A stretch of DNA of 64,000 nt from Picochlorum sp. 'celeri' (GCA_010909725.1 JAACMV010000022.1:1054001-1118000); one strand, 5' to 3'. Numbered from the stretch's first letter, positions 38,131 to 49,277 are shown. Numbers and translations are program-made. The notes: a model not told the origin generated them from the sequence alone.

Positions 38131-39764
38131 ATGTCGTCATCGTACCGGCATAGGTCGAGGGAGGGAGAGTGGAGCAGGGACGGGACCCCGTCGTCGTCTG
38201 GGAGGGCACAGTCTCCAAGGAGGAGGAGGACGAGGGGTCGAGGAGACCAGGATATTGGCCACGGGAATGGTGATGAGAATGAGAAAAGGTGCACTTTGAA
38301 TATTCTACGGCATGGCCATCATCATCACATGTGTTGTGTGGCAGTTGACTGACATGAGTTTCTCCATTGTGTGTTGTATTGTTCAGGAGGAGGATGGAAA
38401 GAAGCAGGGTTGGTCGTCCAGATACTATGCATGACGATAGATTAGTATCAGAGCCTACCCGGAGTATTCTGATTACCAACATACCAAAGAATGTGAAATT
38501 ATATGAGTTGGAGGCATTGTTTTCCTCAGTTCCAGGGACAATGGCCATGGCGCTGCTGAACAGCAAATATGGTGGCGTGGTGGGAGAGGAGGAGGATACG
38601 GCTGTTGAAGCTGCATTTTTGTTGATGACAGGAAGGGATGCAGCGACTGCTCTTATGGAGTCAGACTGGAAGCATAGCGCATATTGCAGAGATGCAAAGA
38701 TGACTCTTGAGTTTGCAGAGTACAGCTTGGAATGCAGTATGAAGGCACGTGTTGTTCCAACTCGTGTCTGGATATGCGCATCATGCCGTTCTGATAATGC
38801 TCCAAAGAGGGATACATGTTTTTCATGCGGGATGCTGCGATGTATTGGGTGTGAACTTGTGGATCCATTAGTGCCTACAAAGTCACTTAGGATTTCAAAT
38901 ATTGATGGGGATGTGCCAGAGGGAGAGCTGGAGGCACGAATCAAATCGATTGCTGGTGTGCATAGTATACGAGTTTTGAGGGATAAAAGTACCGGAAGAC
39001 CAACAGGTTTTGCATATTGCAATTGCTTCTCTGTAGATGATGCCATATTGATTCGAGAGTCTCTGCATGATTCTCCCCATGGACACCATGGGCAATTGTT
39101 GCAGGTTGAATTCTGTCCAGAGCGAAACCATACAAAGCGTTCTTCTTCTTCTTTTGGTGGTGGTAGTGGTGCTCCTGCTGCTGCTGCTACAAAGGCGCCA
39201 GAGAATGTACCCTCTCTGGACTGGGAGCCGGCAGAATTTCAGCATGATGATGTGGCGACCAATGCTGGTGGGCCTCTTTCCAGTGAGACAAGAGACTCTG
39301 GGTTTGTGTATGACGCGGTTTCTGGGTATATGAAGGAAGTATCATCGGGTTTGTACTACGATGTACACAGTGGATATTATTTTGATCCAATCACGCAGGT
39401 GTGGGGTACCAAGGATCCCGTTACGAATGCTTTTGTCCCCTATGTGGATGACAATAAAGGAGCAACAACATCAGATGTTGTTGCTAAACATGAGCAACAA
39501 AGAGTGTCATCTCGCACCGAGACTGATACTCATAAAATGAACAATAATGTAGAAGCTGACAGAGATCAGAAAGCGTCAGCAAAGGTGAAAGGCAAGGGAG
39601 CAGTCATTGGTGCTGCACCACAGATATCTGTGACAACAAAACAACAATCGATTGTTTCGTCCCATCAGGAAAACCATAATGAAGACACGCCAAAAAAAGC
39701 CAAGGGTATTATTCACAAGGGAACCTGGGCAAAGAAGAAAGTAGCAAAAAATGACAATACATAA
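38131..39764 (+). CDS. RBM5/RBM10-like splicing factor with RRM, RanBP2 zinc finger and OCRE, lacking G-patch (2 exons)
   Basis: Exons 38131-38288 and 38387-39764 give 511 residues. The 98-nt intron starts GTGCAC and ends TTCAG. Domains in order: Arg/Ser-rich start, RRM1 (SILITNIPKNVKLYELEALF..., about residues 73-150), RanBP2 zinc finger VWICASCRSDNAPKRDTCFSCG, RRM2 (LRISNIDGDVPEGELEARIKSI ... TGFAYCNCFS), and an OCRE aromatic repeat region (GFVYDAVSGYMKEVSSGLYYDVHSGYYFDPITQVW). In animals and plants (SUA) the order continues with C2H2 and G-patch; here it stops after a Lys/Asn-rich tail closing WAKKKVAKND. The family regulates 3' splice-site choice in early spliceosomes. Confidence 0.87.
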
Positions 39765-39817
39765 TAATTTCGACAGCATGTGAAAATTGAAAGAAGAAAA
39801 AGAATTCCTTCTGATAG

Positions 39818-40930
39818 TCAGTATGCGACAGACCATGCTTTTGTATCCTCCTCAGATGGTGCATTCTCCTGAATAATGGTCATCATGGGAAGAGGATCCG
39901 AGTTTGTTCTATGCATATCCCGAGACATTTCTTGTACCAAAGGTGGCATCGATTCCGTAGCCCATCCGAGATTTTTCGACACCCTACTCTTCATGCTTTC
40001 AATGGTTCGTCCAGCCACAGCCCTCCCACTATGCTTGCATGATTCTTTCAATGCCATGATGACATTACGCCCCACTGCAGACAGAATATCTGGGTATTTA
40101 TCCTGTCTGTTGATTTTATACTGTGCAGGAGGGGTCATCAACATCATATGAACTTTCATTTGACGCTTTTTCAAGGCCTCCTCATACCCAGGAAGATGCT
40201 TGTACGCCTCTGGCTGAACATCCATGGTATGCAGCCCAGGCCCATCCACCCCTCTGATGACGAGTTCGCGCATTTCCTGATGACTTGCACAATAAAAACA
40301 CAGTAGATGAACTAAAAAATCGTCTATTCCCACAGGAAGACAAAACACTGGAGGTAACCCATACTTGTACCGCATCCTTGCTCTTGTATGACACGTATAT
40401 GGAGCAGCAAAATTCACACTCGCATTCCCCAAGATGGAAAACACCTGCCCGATACCACACCCTAATACACACCCTAACAACCACGTAAGCCAACATAACG
40501 CTTCAATCTCGCTCTTATACCCATGCGTCCCCACCCCTTTAACTGGAAGCATGTATTCCCTGCCAAGATTCCCACCATACGCAGCTCGTGCCCATCTCGC
40601 CTCTCTCAACCCAAACCAATAGCACTCTTTACATGTCCTCCCAAACACACACCCTCTCCACTTCCATGGCAACACTTTGAAAGAATCCCAGCATGGAATG
40701 TGCACACTGTGCTTGACAACTTTTGATTTTGGACACCACATATCACACAGCCCAACCGTCCACTGACCGGGAATAACAAATCGCGCATACTCTGCTTCAA
40801 TCTCGTCAAAAGGCACAGGTACTTTATCTCTGTAATCAGAATGCCTCAAAGGCATATGTTTCCGGTACTCATCGTCAGGCTTCCAACAAGCACAATACGA
40901 TGAATAAAAAACCCTCGTGGCATAGTCCAT
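39818..40930 (-). CDS. PLAC8-family cysteine-rich protein
   Basis: 370 residues, single exon, ATG at 40930. The family core is at about residues 53-230: GQWTVGLCDM (start of the PLAC8 Cys-rich region), several CxxC-like groups (CWDSF, CVFGRTCKECYWFG), a hydrophobic stretch (ALCWLTWLLGCVLGCGIG), the basic TRARMRYKYGLP, and the closing FLVHLLCFYCASHQEMRELVIRGVDGPG, which is the hallmark C-terminal motif (hydrophobic, CxxC-type, QEhREL..RG). PLAC8 proteins of plants and fungi (FW2.2, cadmium-resistance proteins) are membrane-linked and affect cell number or metal transport; function here is unknown. The C-terminus (about 230-370) carries no known domain and is Met/Ser/Pro-rich. Confidence 0.8.
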   Translation of the reverse strand: MDYATRVFYSSYCACWKPDDEYRKHMPLRHSDYRDKVPVPFDEIEAEYARFVIPGQWTVGLCDMWCPKSKVVKHSVHIPCWDSFKVLPWKWRGCVFGRTCKECYWFGLREARWARAAYGGNLGREYMLPVKGVGTHGYKSEIEALCWLTWLLGCVLGCGIGQVFSILGNASVNFAAPYTCHTRARMRYKYGLPPVFCLPVGIDDFLVHLLCFYCASHQEMRELVIRGVDGPGLHTMDVQPEAYKHLPGYEEALKKRQMKVHMMLMTPPAQYKINRQDKYPDILSAVGRNVIMALKESCKHSGRAVAGRTIESMKSRVSKNLGWATESMPPLVQEMSRDMHRTNSDPLPMMTIIQENAPSEEDTKAWSVAY

Positions 40931-41295
40931 TCTTGCATCTCTAGATCAGCATGAATACATCAAAAATTCGAATACGGCCTTGCGATCGCATCTGATGACA
41001 ACATCCAATACATGGCAGGGTACTGGTGGAGACAATACCCGTCCAATAGATGGCTGGAAGGGAACTTCCTTTCGCGAAAGGAGAGCATGGTTTTGCTCAT
41101 GAACAGAGAGTAGTACGCGAGTGGCCCATACATATATATCCGAAAGCTATGTAATTCAAGGCAACTCATGGTGGTCATCGCATGTGGAAATCGTTAGGCT
41201 GAAGTGACTTCGTTGCACGAGTCTGTGTTGTTGGATGATTTGTTTCGTTCATGTGTGAGCGTAATAATAGTGCACGAAACAACATTTGAATCAGC

Positions 41296-41877
41296 ATGCA
41301 GAGTCTTTTTTGGAATGATATTGCTATAGTAGTAGGCATAACATTACTTCAACAAAAGGGTGCCAGAGCCCAGGTGCCAGGTGCTGTGCAGGTTGACCCT
41401 CAGAATGAAATTGTAGACCAGCTCTTGGATGCTCTAGGCATTGATACGGGAGGTGATCAAGGACCTTTGGTCGATCGATGGTACTTTTGGTTGATTATCG
41501 CGGTTGTTATTTTGCTCTTCATCGTTGCGCTGTACTTTACCATCCGTGGGTTTATGAGATATGCACGAAACCGGAAAGAGGTATGCTTGTGGTATTATTA
41601 CTATTATTACTGTGCACTGACCATGATATGACGCTCATGTGTGTAGAATCAAATCACTTCTATGTTTAAGCAGCCTAAATTTGTACATTATTTTGATCCG
41701 GAGACGGAAGAGTACATCAAAGAGGTGGGGAGAAGGACTGGGAGGCCTCCAGAGCGCATTGCTCAGAAGGCTGCAGCTGTCAAGGATATTTCAGTTACAC
41801 CAGACCCTACCACGGTCATCGTCGATGTTAAAGATAGAGATGCTTCAGAAACAAATAGTAGTAAATCACATGGTTGA
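41296..41877 (+). CDS. Small single-pass membrane protein, unknown (2 exons)
   Basis: Exons 41296-41580 and 41647-41877, a 66-nt intron (GTATGC...GTGTAG), 171 residues. A hydrophobic N-terminus (possible signal peptide ending near ARAQV) is followed by a short outer part (about 26-62), a membrane helix WYFWLIIAVVILLFIVALYFTI, the basic RGFMRYARNRKE, and a cytoplasmic tail with FKQPKFVHYFDPETEEYIKEVGRRTGRPPER. I found no family. The last 12 bp overlap the end of the convergent phosphatase gene. Intron and frame are well supported because only this splice keeps the tail open. Confidence 0.65.
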
Positions 41878-43006
41878 CACGATTGGTCGATGCTGATTAT
41901 TGTCCTCTGGACATGGGTCTGGAATGTATGTTAACACTCGTTTGTATCGTGGGACTGCTCGAAGAAGGTAAATTGTTGCAATCACCAACCCCACCAGAAA
42001 GCCAGCAACCACGTCGCTTACATTGTGCTGATAATCAATTATTCTCGTGCACCCGACGCCCCTGTAATCACATAGTAAACCAAATAGTACTCAGAAAACA
42101 AAGGCACATCACAGCAAACATGGAAATACCATACCATGGATATCCCAGCAGGCAGCAGGTCCATATCTTGGCAACCACGTTGCCCAAGTCTGACAGAAAT
42201 TCTTGCCGGGGTCCTCGACTACGTGGTGCCCACTCAACACGCATATTCCAGCACCAAATCATGTATCCTGCAGCATACATACCAAGTGTCATGGAGAAGG
42301 ATGCATGCCCCGAGGGGAACGACTGTCGACCATCCTGAATGGTGTCCTGGCTATACTCATCACTGCACGGATACCATCCGAGTGTGTTATTTCCATACTC
42401 GAGAACGACGGTTCCCGGATCCTCTGGTAAACACCGTGCCAAAAAATCTGGCCGATACCTCCCAACAGCCACCTTTGTGGCCTCTGTAATCAGCATGCAC
42501 AGCCCCACAGCTTGCGCTAGATCCAATAGAAAGTACACATTCACAGCAATAGCGTCTGTCAGAGAATGATGCTGCGATTTACTGTAGTAGAATTCTCCAA
42601 CTACCAATGTTGCAATCCCCATGAGCAATGGGACGAAAATGGCAGCCCATGCAGGCACGGTAGGACCAAACCCCCTCTTCGCCGCGGGTGGATACGATAT
42701 GGTCGCATCATAGAGGAAAAAAGGATTATCACGAGGATCGACAGTCCAATGAATAATACCAGTTGTGACATAAAAGAATACCAGCAACAAGAGTCCTGCA
42801 TGGTCCTGTCGACGAATGATTTTCTTCCATTGAATACTCTTGAATGTCCACCGATCCTCTCTGATCACAGAAAATGTTCTTCTGGTCATTCCTTTGCAAG
42901 GTTTGCACTCATCATCCACGTATTCATGTGATGACTGGTGTTCCTCTTGAGTAACTGCTTGCTCGACATCCCTCGACGACGCCATCTGTTTGCCTTCGTC
43001 AGCCAT
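41866..43006 (-). CDS. PAP2-type lipid phosphatase (2 exons)
   Basis: Exons 43006-42135 and 42061-41866 give 355 residues. The 73-nt intron (GTATGG...TTACAG) separates the catalytic motifs: motif 1 KVAVGRYRPDFLARC (KX6RP) and motif 2 SFPSGHAS (PSGH) lie in exon 1, and motif 3 CTRIIDYQHNVSDVVAG (SR/TRX5HX3D) in exon 2. The model thus completes an active site that the first exon alone lacks. Six membrane segments are visible. The enzyme family removes phosphate from phosphatidic acid or related lipid phosphates at ER or plasma membrane. The N-terminal 65 residues are hydrophilic, with acidic and basic stretches. ATG 43006 chosen; a GTG upstream is not used. It overlaps the convergent neighbour by 12 bp. 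Confidence 0.88.
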
Positions 43007-43633
43007 ATTGTATACTAGTCGTCGTAGCACTTGTATCAGTAAATACTATTCCTATCTGATTGGCTGATTCTGTGCGACGTTGGTTCTACAGTAGTATACA
43101 AGATCCCGAGTGGAAACGTTTCGGCAATGACAAGACCCTCACAACCGAATCCTTTCCCGCACGATCAGGAAAGAATATATGTCATACGCAAATGTGGTAT
43201 AATTCTTTTTACAGCGGTGCGATATGATATCTCTGTCTCCTTTTGTTGCAAAGGCCAACGGTTCTCTTGGCATATGAATGAGGCCATCGATCGAGATTTC
43301 CTCCTTAATCCTAAATACGGACATCTGATGCGATTGTTTCATGGCCTCAGACAGAGCAACTGATCGAACGGTTAGATCTTCTTCAGGTAAATACAGTACA
43401 ATGAGAGCGATCAATCGCTTTGAGAGGAACGCATCGGATAACCCATCCCGCGGCTCAAGCGAGATCAACCACAATCAGATCCACACTAGAATAAACACTG
43501 TAGCAGATATTATAGACATAATTGATACACTCAATAAAAAACCTGTGAATTCATCCTCGGCGTAGAACACAGAAGACACGTGGTGAATCCACCAATATTG
43601 TGTCAGATCCTCTGCGTTCGTTATTCCACAACA
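43007..43633. other. Short-ORF region between PAP2 and kinase-like genes
   Basis: About 630 bp between divergent genes. Open frames of 74-111 codons occur on both strands (plus 43341-43565 with two ATGs; minus 43139-43474) but none shows a domain, and none could be spliced convincingly. A small gene here is possible; nothing is claimed. Confidence 0.4.
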
Positions 43634-45106
43634 ATGTCTGTCGCAAGGGCAAGAGTTCTTCCAAAAGATTTTAAGCAAGAGCCTGGGACTGAGCTCTATG
43701 AAGGGGTGTATCTGGGGAAGCTTCTTGGGGCGGGATCGCAGGCAAAGGTGTATACTCTCGTCGACAAGGACGGAAACCCTTTGAACAAAGTTTTGAAGAT
43801 TGGTCATACTGATATCGGTCATACAATGATTTTGAACAAATTTGCTGCGTCTATGATGGATTTGCAGCACGAGTGGGAGCTCGGAGTGCACATCATGGCT
43901 GTTTTGAGGGATGAGAATGGATATCTTCCAGGATACACGAGTACCTTTGATTCATGCGTGTCCAAGCAGAGCAATGGTAAGGTTGTCTTTAGAGGGATGA
44001 TTTTGGAGCAGATTAATGGGTATCCTGTGAGGAAGAGGCTGCAGGACCCATCATTCCACAACATCAAATATGTGCGGGAGATGTTGTTCCAGCTTTTGAC
44101 TGCCTTGGATCGTGGACAGAGGTTACTGGGATTCACACATGCTGATATGGGCTTGGGTAATGTCATGGAACATTACCCAGAGGTGTATCCGGAAGGAACG
44201 GTGACTTCTGTTAATGATATTCCAGGCTTTGAGGCCAGTGGCAGTGGCAGCTTGCTTCCAAAGGGACCAAAGATGGAATTCAAGATTATTGACTATGGCT
44301 TGGTTGAATTGAATGACAAGCTGGCATATACTGCTGGTGGAACGACGCCAGCCCAGACGTTGGCCAAGTTGGAGGAAGGATTTGGTCACCAGGACGTTGG
44401 AGAGGGCGTTGACCTGTCATTTGGGCCTGAGGGAAGCGAGGGTGAAAAATGCGATGAATGGAAATTCCACAAGCCAGAACACGCGAAATCTAGTTCTGGA
44501 GACGAGTACTATGTACTGAAACCAAAACATATGTCTTTGGGGAAGAAGGCTCACAAAAAGCTGCACAAGGACAACACCCAGGACAAGGTCACGCTGAATG
44601 GTGCCAAGGGTCCAGTTGAGAAAATGTACAGGCGATTTTGGGCACGCAAGGGTGATGTGTTCCATTTACTGTTGGCATTAGGAACCATTTTGAATGAAAG
44701 GGTGTGGCCAAAGGAGGATGAGCGTGAGGTGAGGATGTTTGCCCATTTGGTCTTCCATGTGACTGGAGTCAAGGTGACTGCCTACTTTGCTTCGCCGGAT
44801 GAGAGGGCCAGTGTGCTGGGTCGTCGTGACAAGACTGCTGAATTCAAGCCATTGCAGTCATATTCTGAAGTATCTGATGATGAAGAGGAAGATGAGGAGG
44901 AGTTCTCAGGCAAGCCTCTCTATGGCAAGAGGAAGGGACCATTTGGATGCTTCCAAAGGAGCCACATGTTCTACAGAGCCCACGCCCATCCTTTCAATTC
45001 TGGTCTTTTGGCAGGCGAAGCCTTGGTCTCTCCATTCTTTGGTGGAACAGCCCCACAGGCTGCCCCACAGGCTGACACCAATGATATTCTGGCATACAAA
45101 AAGTAA
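43634..45106 (+). CDS. Atypical protein kinase-like protein A (tandem paralogue)
   Basis: 490 residues, single exon. A kinase fold is suggested by YLGKLLGAGSQAKVY (glycine loop, about residues 27-40), NKVLKIGH (ATP-lysine region), GFTHADMGLGNVMEHYP (catalytic loop; HAD replaces HRD, Asn 176 kept) and FKIIDYGLVE (DYG in place of DFG, residues 220-222). A linker rich in Lys and Gly follows (about 280-330), then the conserved block PVEKMYRRFWARKGDVFHLLLALGTILNERVWPKEDEREVRMFAHLVFHVTGVK, which the neighbour also carries. The C-terminus has an acidic stretch and ends YRAHAHPFNSGLLAGEALVSPFFGG. ATG 43634 is used because earlier codons include none. Activity is uncertain, as several kinase signatures are altered. 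Confidence 0.75.
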   Translation: MSVARARVLPKDFKQEPGTELYEGVYLGKLLGAGSQAKVYTLVDKDGNPLNKVLKIGHTDIGHTMILNKFAASMMDLQHEWELGVHIMAVLRDENGYLPGYTSTFDSCVSKQSNGKVVFRGMILEQINGYPVRKRLQDPSFHNIKYVREMLFQLLTALDRGQRLLGFTHADMGLGNVMEHYPEVYPEGTVTSVNDIPGFEASGSGSLLPKGPKMEFKIIDYGLVELNDKLAYTAGGTTPAQTLAKLEEGFGHQDVGEGVDLSFGPEGSEGEKCDEWKFHKPEHAKSSSGDEYYVLKPKHMSLGKKAHKKLHKDNTQDKVTLNGAKGPVEKMYRRFWARKGDVFHLLLALGTILNERVWPKEDEREVRMFAHLVFHVTGVKVTAYFASPDERASVLGRRDKTAEFKPLQSYSEVSDDEEEDEEEFSGKPLYGKRKGPFGCFQRSHMFYRAHAHPFNSGLLAGEALVSPFFGGTAPQAAPQADTNDILAYKK

Positions 45107-45393
45107 AGCAAACACAACTAAAAACCTCGTGTTGATCGTCAATACATTGCATCCTGTCTGTCTGGTCTCTTTTTTTTGTCCTATTGTAATCATCAGCATC
45201 ACCACTGAGGACCATATATCACCCAAAGGTTCCATGGAGCAAAAGAAAAAGGACCATCTACTTGTTCCAGAAGCAACCGTTGGAAATCGCGTCATTGATG
45301 ACGATGTTGCCTTTAGATTCGTCAAACTTGTTTGAACAGCGAATTTGTATGACGAGAGTTGTCTTATACTTCTGATTAAATTTATGTCACACA

Positions 45394-47209
45394 ATGAGTA
45401 CGGATGTGACAGAGGAAACGCTGTCCAATGGACACCACCGTTCGTCTACTCCAGAAGTAGGCGACATGGATATTCACACCCAGGCATGTGCTCGAGTCAT
45501 GCCTCAGCAATTTAAACCTGCACCTGGAGTAGAGGTATGTTTATTGTGACACCTAGCACACACAAAATATAGCAAGCTGAAAGGAAGTGCGGGGAGAATT
45601 CTTCCCGTCCAAGTTGTGTCGTCGCATGCGATTGACTCCCTCGGATACGTCACTCCTTATATTCCGTAATATATCGCAGGTTTTTGATGGAGTCTATTTG
45701 GGTAAAATGCTTGGGGCTGGAGTTCAAGCAAAGGTTTTCGACTTGGTGTTCAAGGACGGGAGCCAGACTGGGAAAGTGTTGAAAATCGGGCATCAGGACT
45801 TGTCGCATTCTCTTCTCCTGAATAAAATGGCAACTTCAATGATGAGTCTTCAGAAAGAATGGGAGATTGGTATGCAGTTGAAGGCTGCCCTTGAGGACAA
45901 GGATGGCAACCTGCCTGGGTTCACAAGAACATGCGATTGCATGGCCATTATGAAGGATGCCAAGTCAAAGTCTGTGACCTTCCGGGGAATGATGATGGAG
46001 AAGATACAAGGATGGTCTGTAGCATCGAGAGTGACGGATCCAACGTTCCATAATATCCATTACATCAGAGAGATGTTGTATCAAGTGTTTTCTGCCTTGG
46101 ACAGGGCTCAGCGGTATCTTGGATTCAATCACGCCGACTTGGGACTGAACAATGTGATGGAGCATTATCCGAGGATATTGCCATCTCTTGTGGAAAAGCA
46201 AAAGCAGGAGAATTTGCGGGTGATTTCATCGACCAATCTAGCCGGTATGGATTCGGTTTCTTCGCCAAAAGAGCCAGGGAAGGAGCCAACATGGACTCGA
46301 ACAGAGTCAGGTATGGGCTGTGCGGTTCCACCTCCTGTACCAGGATACTCGTGCGCTTTTGACGGTGGCAAACTTCCTCTTGGACCCCATATAGAGTTTA
46401 AAATTATCGATTATGGGGTTGGAGAGTTCAATGAAACGCTGGCCCAAGCTGCTGGGGGATACACGGCTGATGAGACCTTGCGCAAGATTCATCATGTATT
46501 TTCTCAGCGAGGTATCCCAGTGGGACCCAATGCAAATGAAGAGTTGCTCAACTTGGTACAAGAAGAAGATCCTGGTATCAATGCAGGAGAAAAGAAGAAG
46601 AAGAAGAAGAAGAAGAGGAGTGCTTGGATGTTGAGAAAGGATCAAGATAACAGATTTGTTGTCATGGAAGGAGACTCGATGAAAAAGAATGCCAAAGAAA
46701 AGGAAAAATCTCGCAGACAAACAACATCAGTCTCAAAAGGCCCCATTGAGAAGATGTACAGGAGATTTTGGGAGCGAAAGGGTGACGTATTCCACATTCT
46801 CTTGTCCCTTGCAGTCACCTTGGATGACAGAGTCTGGCCAAAGGAGGATGAAAAGGACGTTCAACTCTTCATTTCTCTCATCCATCATGTCACCGGGGTG
46901 AAGATGAAGGCATACTTTGTCTCTCCAACAGATCCAAAGCGAATCAAGGTCATGGGGCGACGCTGGAAGGAGTCTGAAGAGTCTGCTGTCGAGGAGGGCT
47001 ACAGACCATACCTCTATGGCACTCGTGTGCGCTTTTTCAACAAAATGAGAAAATTCAGAATGGTCCTTTCCGCCCATTTTGCACCTTTCAACTCTGGATT
47101 GCTCGCCGGAGAAGCACTTGTGTCTCCATTTTTCGGAACTGGAGGAGCAAAGCATGCCACATTACCAGTCTGTGTGGAGAGTGCCTTTCCGTTCCGTGAA
47201 GTGGCCTAG
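45394..47209 (+). CDS. Atypical protein kinase-like protein B (tandem paralogue, 2 exons)
   Basis: Exons 45394-45534 and 45680-47209 give 556 residues; the 145-nt intron starts GTATGT and ends TCGCAG. The N-terminal exon supplies RVMPQQFKPAPGVE, matching LPKDFKQEPGTE in paralogue A, which supports the splice. Shared blocks: LGKMLGAGVQAKVFDLV, GKVLKIGHQDLSHSLLLNKMA, NHADLGLNNVMEHYP (HAD loop), FKIIDYGVGE (DYG), PIEKMYRRFWERKGDVFHILLSLAVTLDDRVWPKEDEKDVQLF and FNSGLLAGEALVSPFFG. It differs by a longer insert around residues 215-260 and by a poly-Lys run (AAG repeat at 46591-46616). A duplicate of A, 290 bp downstream and in the same direction. Substrate unknown. Confidence 0.75.
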
Positions 47210-47524
47210 AGAGACTGGCCACTTGTGCATCAACTCAACAACAACAATATCACATTTGAATACTGAGAAGAACTCGTACTATGTAGCATGACGCGTGTCG
47301 TCATCAGATCATCATCGTTTTTACTGTAGCTGTAACTCAACTCAACCTGTGTTTGTATGATGATTCATGGGCAAGAGAGTCTCGCCGTCTCTGACACGCG
47401 CCTGCCACGTGTCACAGCCGTTGTTCAAAGACGCCACAAGAGAGGACGAGAGTTTATACGATTCCAGTATCAAAATATCATACCAAATGAATATCAGATA
47501 CCAGTTTAACTTGAATATAAATGC

Positions 47525-48109
47525 ATGATGATTGATACAAACGATACGCAACGACTGAAGAGAGTTTCGGAAAGTTGCGAAAGGTCAAGTCCATTGTTGC
47601 CCGTCAGCTCTGTCAACCATTTAAGCCTGGTTGTGTCCGACTGTGACCGTTCTTTGAAGTTTTATAAAACATTGTTGGGATTCCAAGAGATTACGAGACC
47701 AAAATCTTTCGATTTTGACGGATATTGGTTGGAAAAAGAAAACCTAGCATTGCACCTCGTGCAGGCACCACGTCGGCAGGCAAGGCCAAACCGAAGAGCA
47801 ATACATACCAAATCGAATCACATAAGTCTTATATGTGATACTTCCATGGGCGACGTGGAGAGAATACTGGATTCTGTGGGAATTTTGTACAAGAAGGAAA
47901 CCTGGACGGAACCCACTGGGGCAATTTTGGAACAAGTATTTTTCCATGATCCTGACGGATTTCTCATCGAGGTGTGCAATTGCGACTCTTTCATGCATCT
48001 AAATAGATGCTGCATAGCACGTCAGGCTGACCGCGATGCAGGGCGAGGTCAAGAAGACACGAATCATGATGATTCCACCAGCACTGACACCACCCTCCAT
48101 ACCCCCTGA
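47525..48109 (+). CDS. Glyoxalase I-like (VOC superfamily) protein
   Basis: 194 residues. The domain covers residues about 25-155: VNHLSLVVSDCDRSLKFYKTLLGF (entry of vicinal-oxygen-chelate fold), GYWLEKENLALHLVQAP, SNHISLICDTSMGDVERILDSVGI and EQVFFHDPDGFLIEVCNCD (metal-binding Glu in LIEVCNCD). His in VNHLSLV and NHISL are likely metal ligands. Plant proteins annotated as glyoxalase I family (single-domain type) share this layout. The activity, detoxifying methylglyoxal or another reaction, cannot be fixed. The C-terminal 40 residues are Asp/Thr-rich and probably disordered. Confidence 0.8.
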   Translation: MMIDTNDTQRLKRVSESCERSSPLLPVSSVNHLSLVVSDCDRSLKFYKTLLGFQEITRPKSFDFDGYWLEKENLALHLVQAPRRQARPNRRAIHTKSNHISLICDTSMGDVERILDSVGILYKKETWTEPTGAILEQVFFHDPDGFLIEVCNCDSFMHLNRCCIARQADRDAGRGQEDTNHDDSTSTDTTLHTP

Positions 48110-48304
48110 GGGAATGAAGCTCTTTTTCACTATTTTTCCCATGCATGTATCAATACAAGAACAGATCCTTAAAAAATTACAGCAAAGATAAATATCTATA
48201 TATACAGGTTCATTCAGTTTTTCTTTTACATATTGCATACAGTAGCGGTACTTGATCATGCATACTCCATTATGTAATACTATCACCCACGTTTCTCTAT
48301 ATTT

Positions 48305-48925
48305 TTATGCCGGTGTAGGCTTCAATGTTTCAATCATATACGTCATAAAAGCGCCCTTTTTCGGACCAACCTGTTTCTTCTTCAAATGAAACCGAACACA
48401 CTTTTCAGACGACCCATCCCCCCCAATCACCCGAGCATCCACAGTCCACGTCCCATCTTCACAAGCCTCTTCCCCAAGAATCTCAAATGACGACGAATTC
48501 AACATCTCTGGAAACTGATTCCCAAACTGCCCCATAAAGTGATCCTGATGGTACAAATCCTTTGGGTACCCAAAATACATGCTTGGATCCAAACCCCCAA
48601 TATCATACCCGAATTCGTAGGCCAACTGTATCCCATGATTTGCCCAAGGCTCATTACAATCCTTCAAAGCCTCCAACTGCACCCTGACGGTCTCTTGCGC
48701 AGAGAAACTGGCATTGGGCAACACCATGGGCTGATCTGTATTCTGAGGATTATACACCTTTTTCGGCTCTGATCGACAGATACTACGACGAGCATCCAGT
48801 TTCTTTTCTTCTCTGTGATACCTCCTCATATACATAGCAGTATACCGGACACAAGGACCCCTAGGTGACCACAAGAGCCACTTGGCAGGAAAAGAAGAAG
48901 GAGAAGAAGACACACGCACCACCAT
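48305..48925 (-). CDS. NTF2-like (DUF4864-related) protein, probably organelle-targeted
   Basis: 206 residues. The first 65 are Arg/Ser-rich, as in a targeting peptide. The conserved core is FSAQETVRVQLEALKDCNEPWANHGIQLAYEFGYDIGGLDPSMYFGYPKDLYHQDHFMGQFGNQFPEMLN, then strands with FEILGEEACEDGTWTVDARV and VRFHLKKKQVGPKKGAFMTYMIE. The entry VRVQLEALK resembles VVEAQLNALK in the DUF4864-like protein at 8717-9808, so the two probably share a fold. Plants and algae have similar single-domain plastid proteins of unknown function. Plastid location is inferred. Confidence 0.65.
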   Translation of the reverse strand: MVVRVSSSPSSFPAKWLLWSPRGPCVRYTAMYMRRYHREEKKLDARRSICRSEPKKVYNPQNTDQPMVLPNASFSAQETVRVQLEALKDCNEPWANHGIQLAYEFGYDIGGLDPSMYFGYPKDLYHQDHFMGQFGNQFPEMLNSSSFEILGEEACEDGTWTVDARVIGGDGSSEKCVRFHLKKKQVGPKKGAFMTYMIETLKPTPA

Positions 48926-49277
48926 GATGATGATATTATCGATGAAGAAGCAATATAAAATACAATGTAATAATAAATATACTGCTCAATGACGGTACTA
49001 CTTGTATGTATTGAAAGAGAGAAACACCCAGTTGTCTTTTGTTTGTTTCAAAAGTCTTGTATTACGAAACTTCAAGTTTCGTAATAAAGTGACTTTCGTT
49101 CGAAAACCCGCCATGGAATACATGTACCTCATCATCTCAACGAGATGCATCTTTACTTTATTACTATTAATGGAATATATATATTCTTCTAGAAGAGCAT
49201 ATCTTCCCGCTGTGTGTGTGTGCTTGTCTCTCTTACTTATCAATCAATCAATCAATTAAACATTAATAATAATAATC

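Noticed and set aside
37970..39046. Long minus-strand open frame of about 358 codons
   Set aside because: It is antisense to the RRM/zinc finger gene, which shows clear domains; its own sequence has no domain and reads as a Ser/Thr/His-rich shadow.
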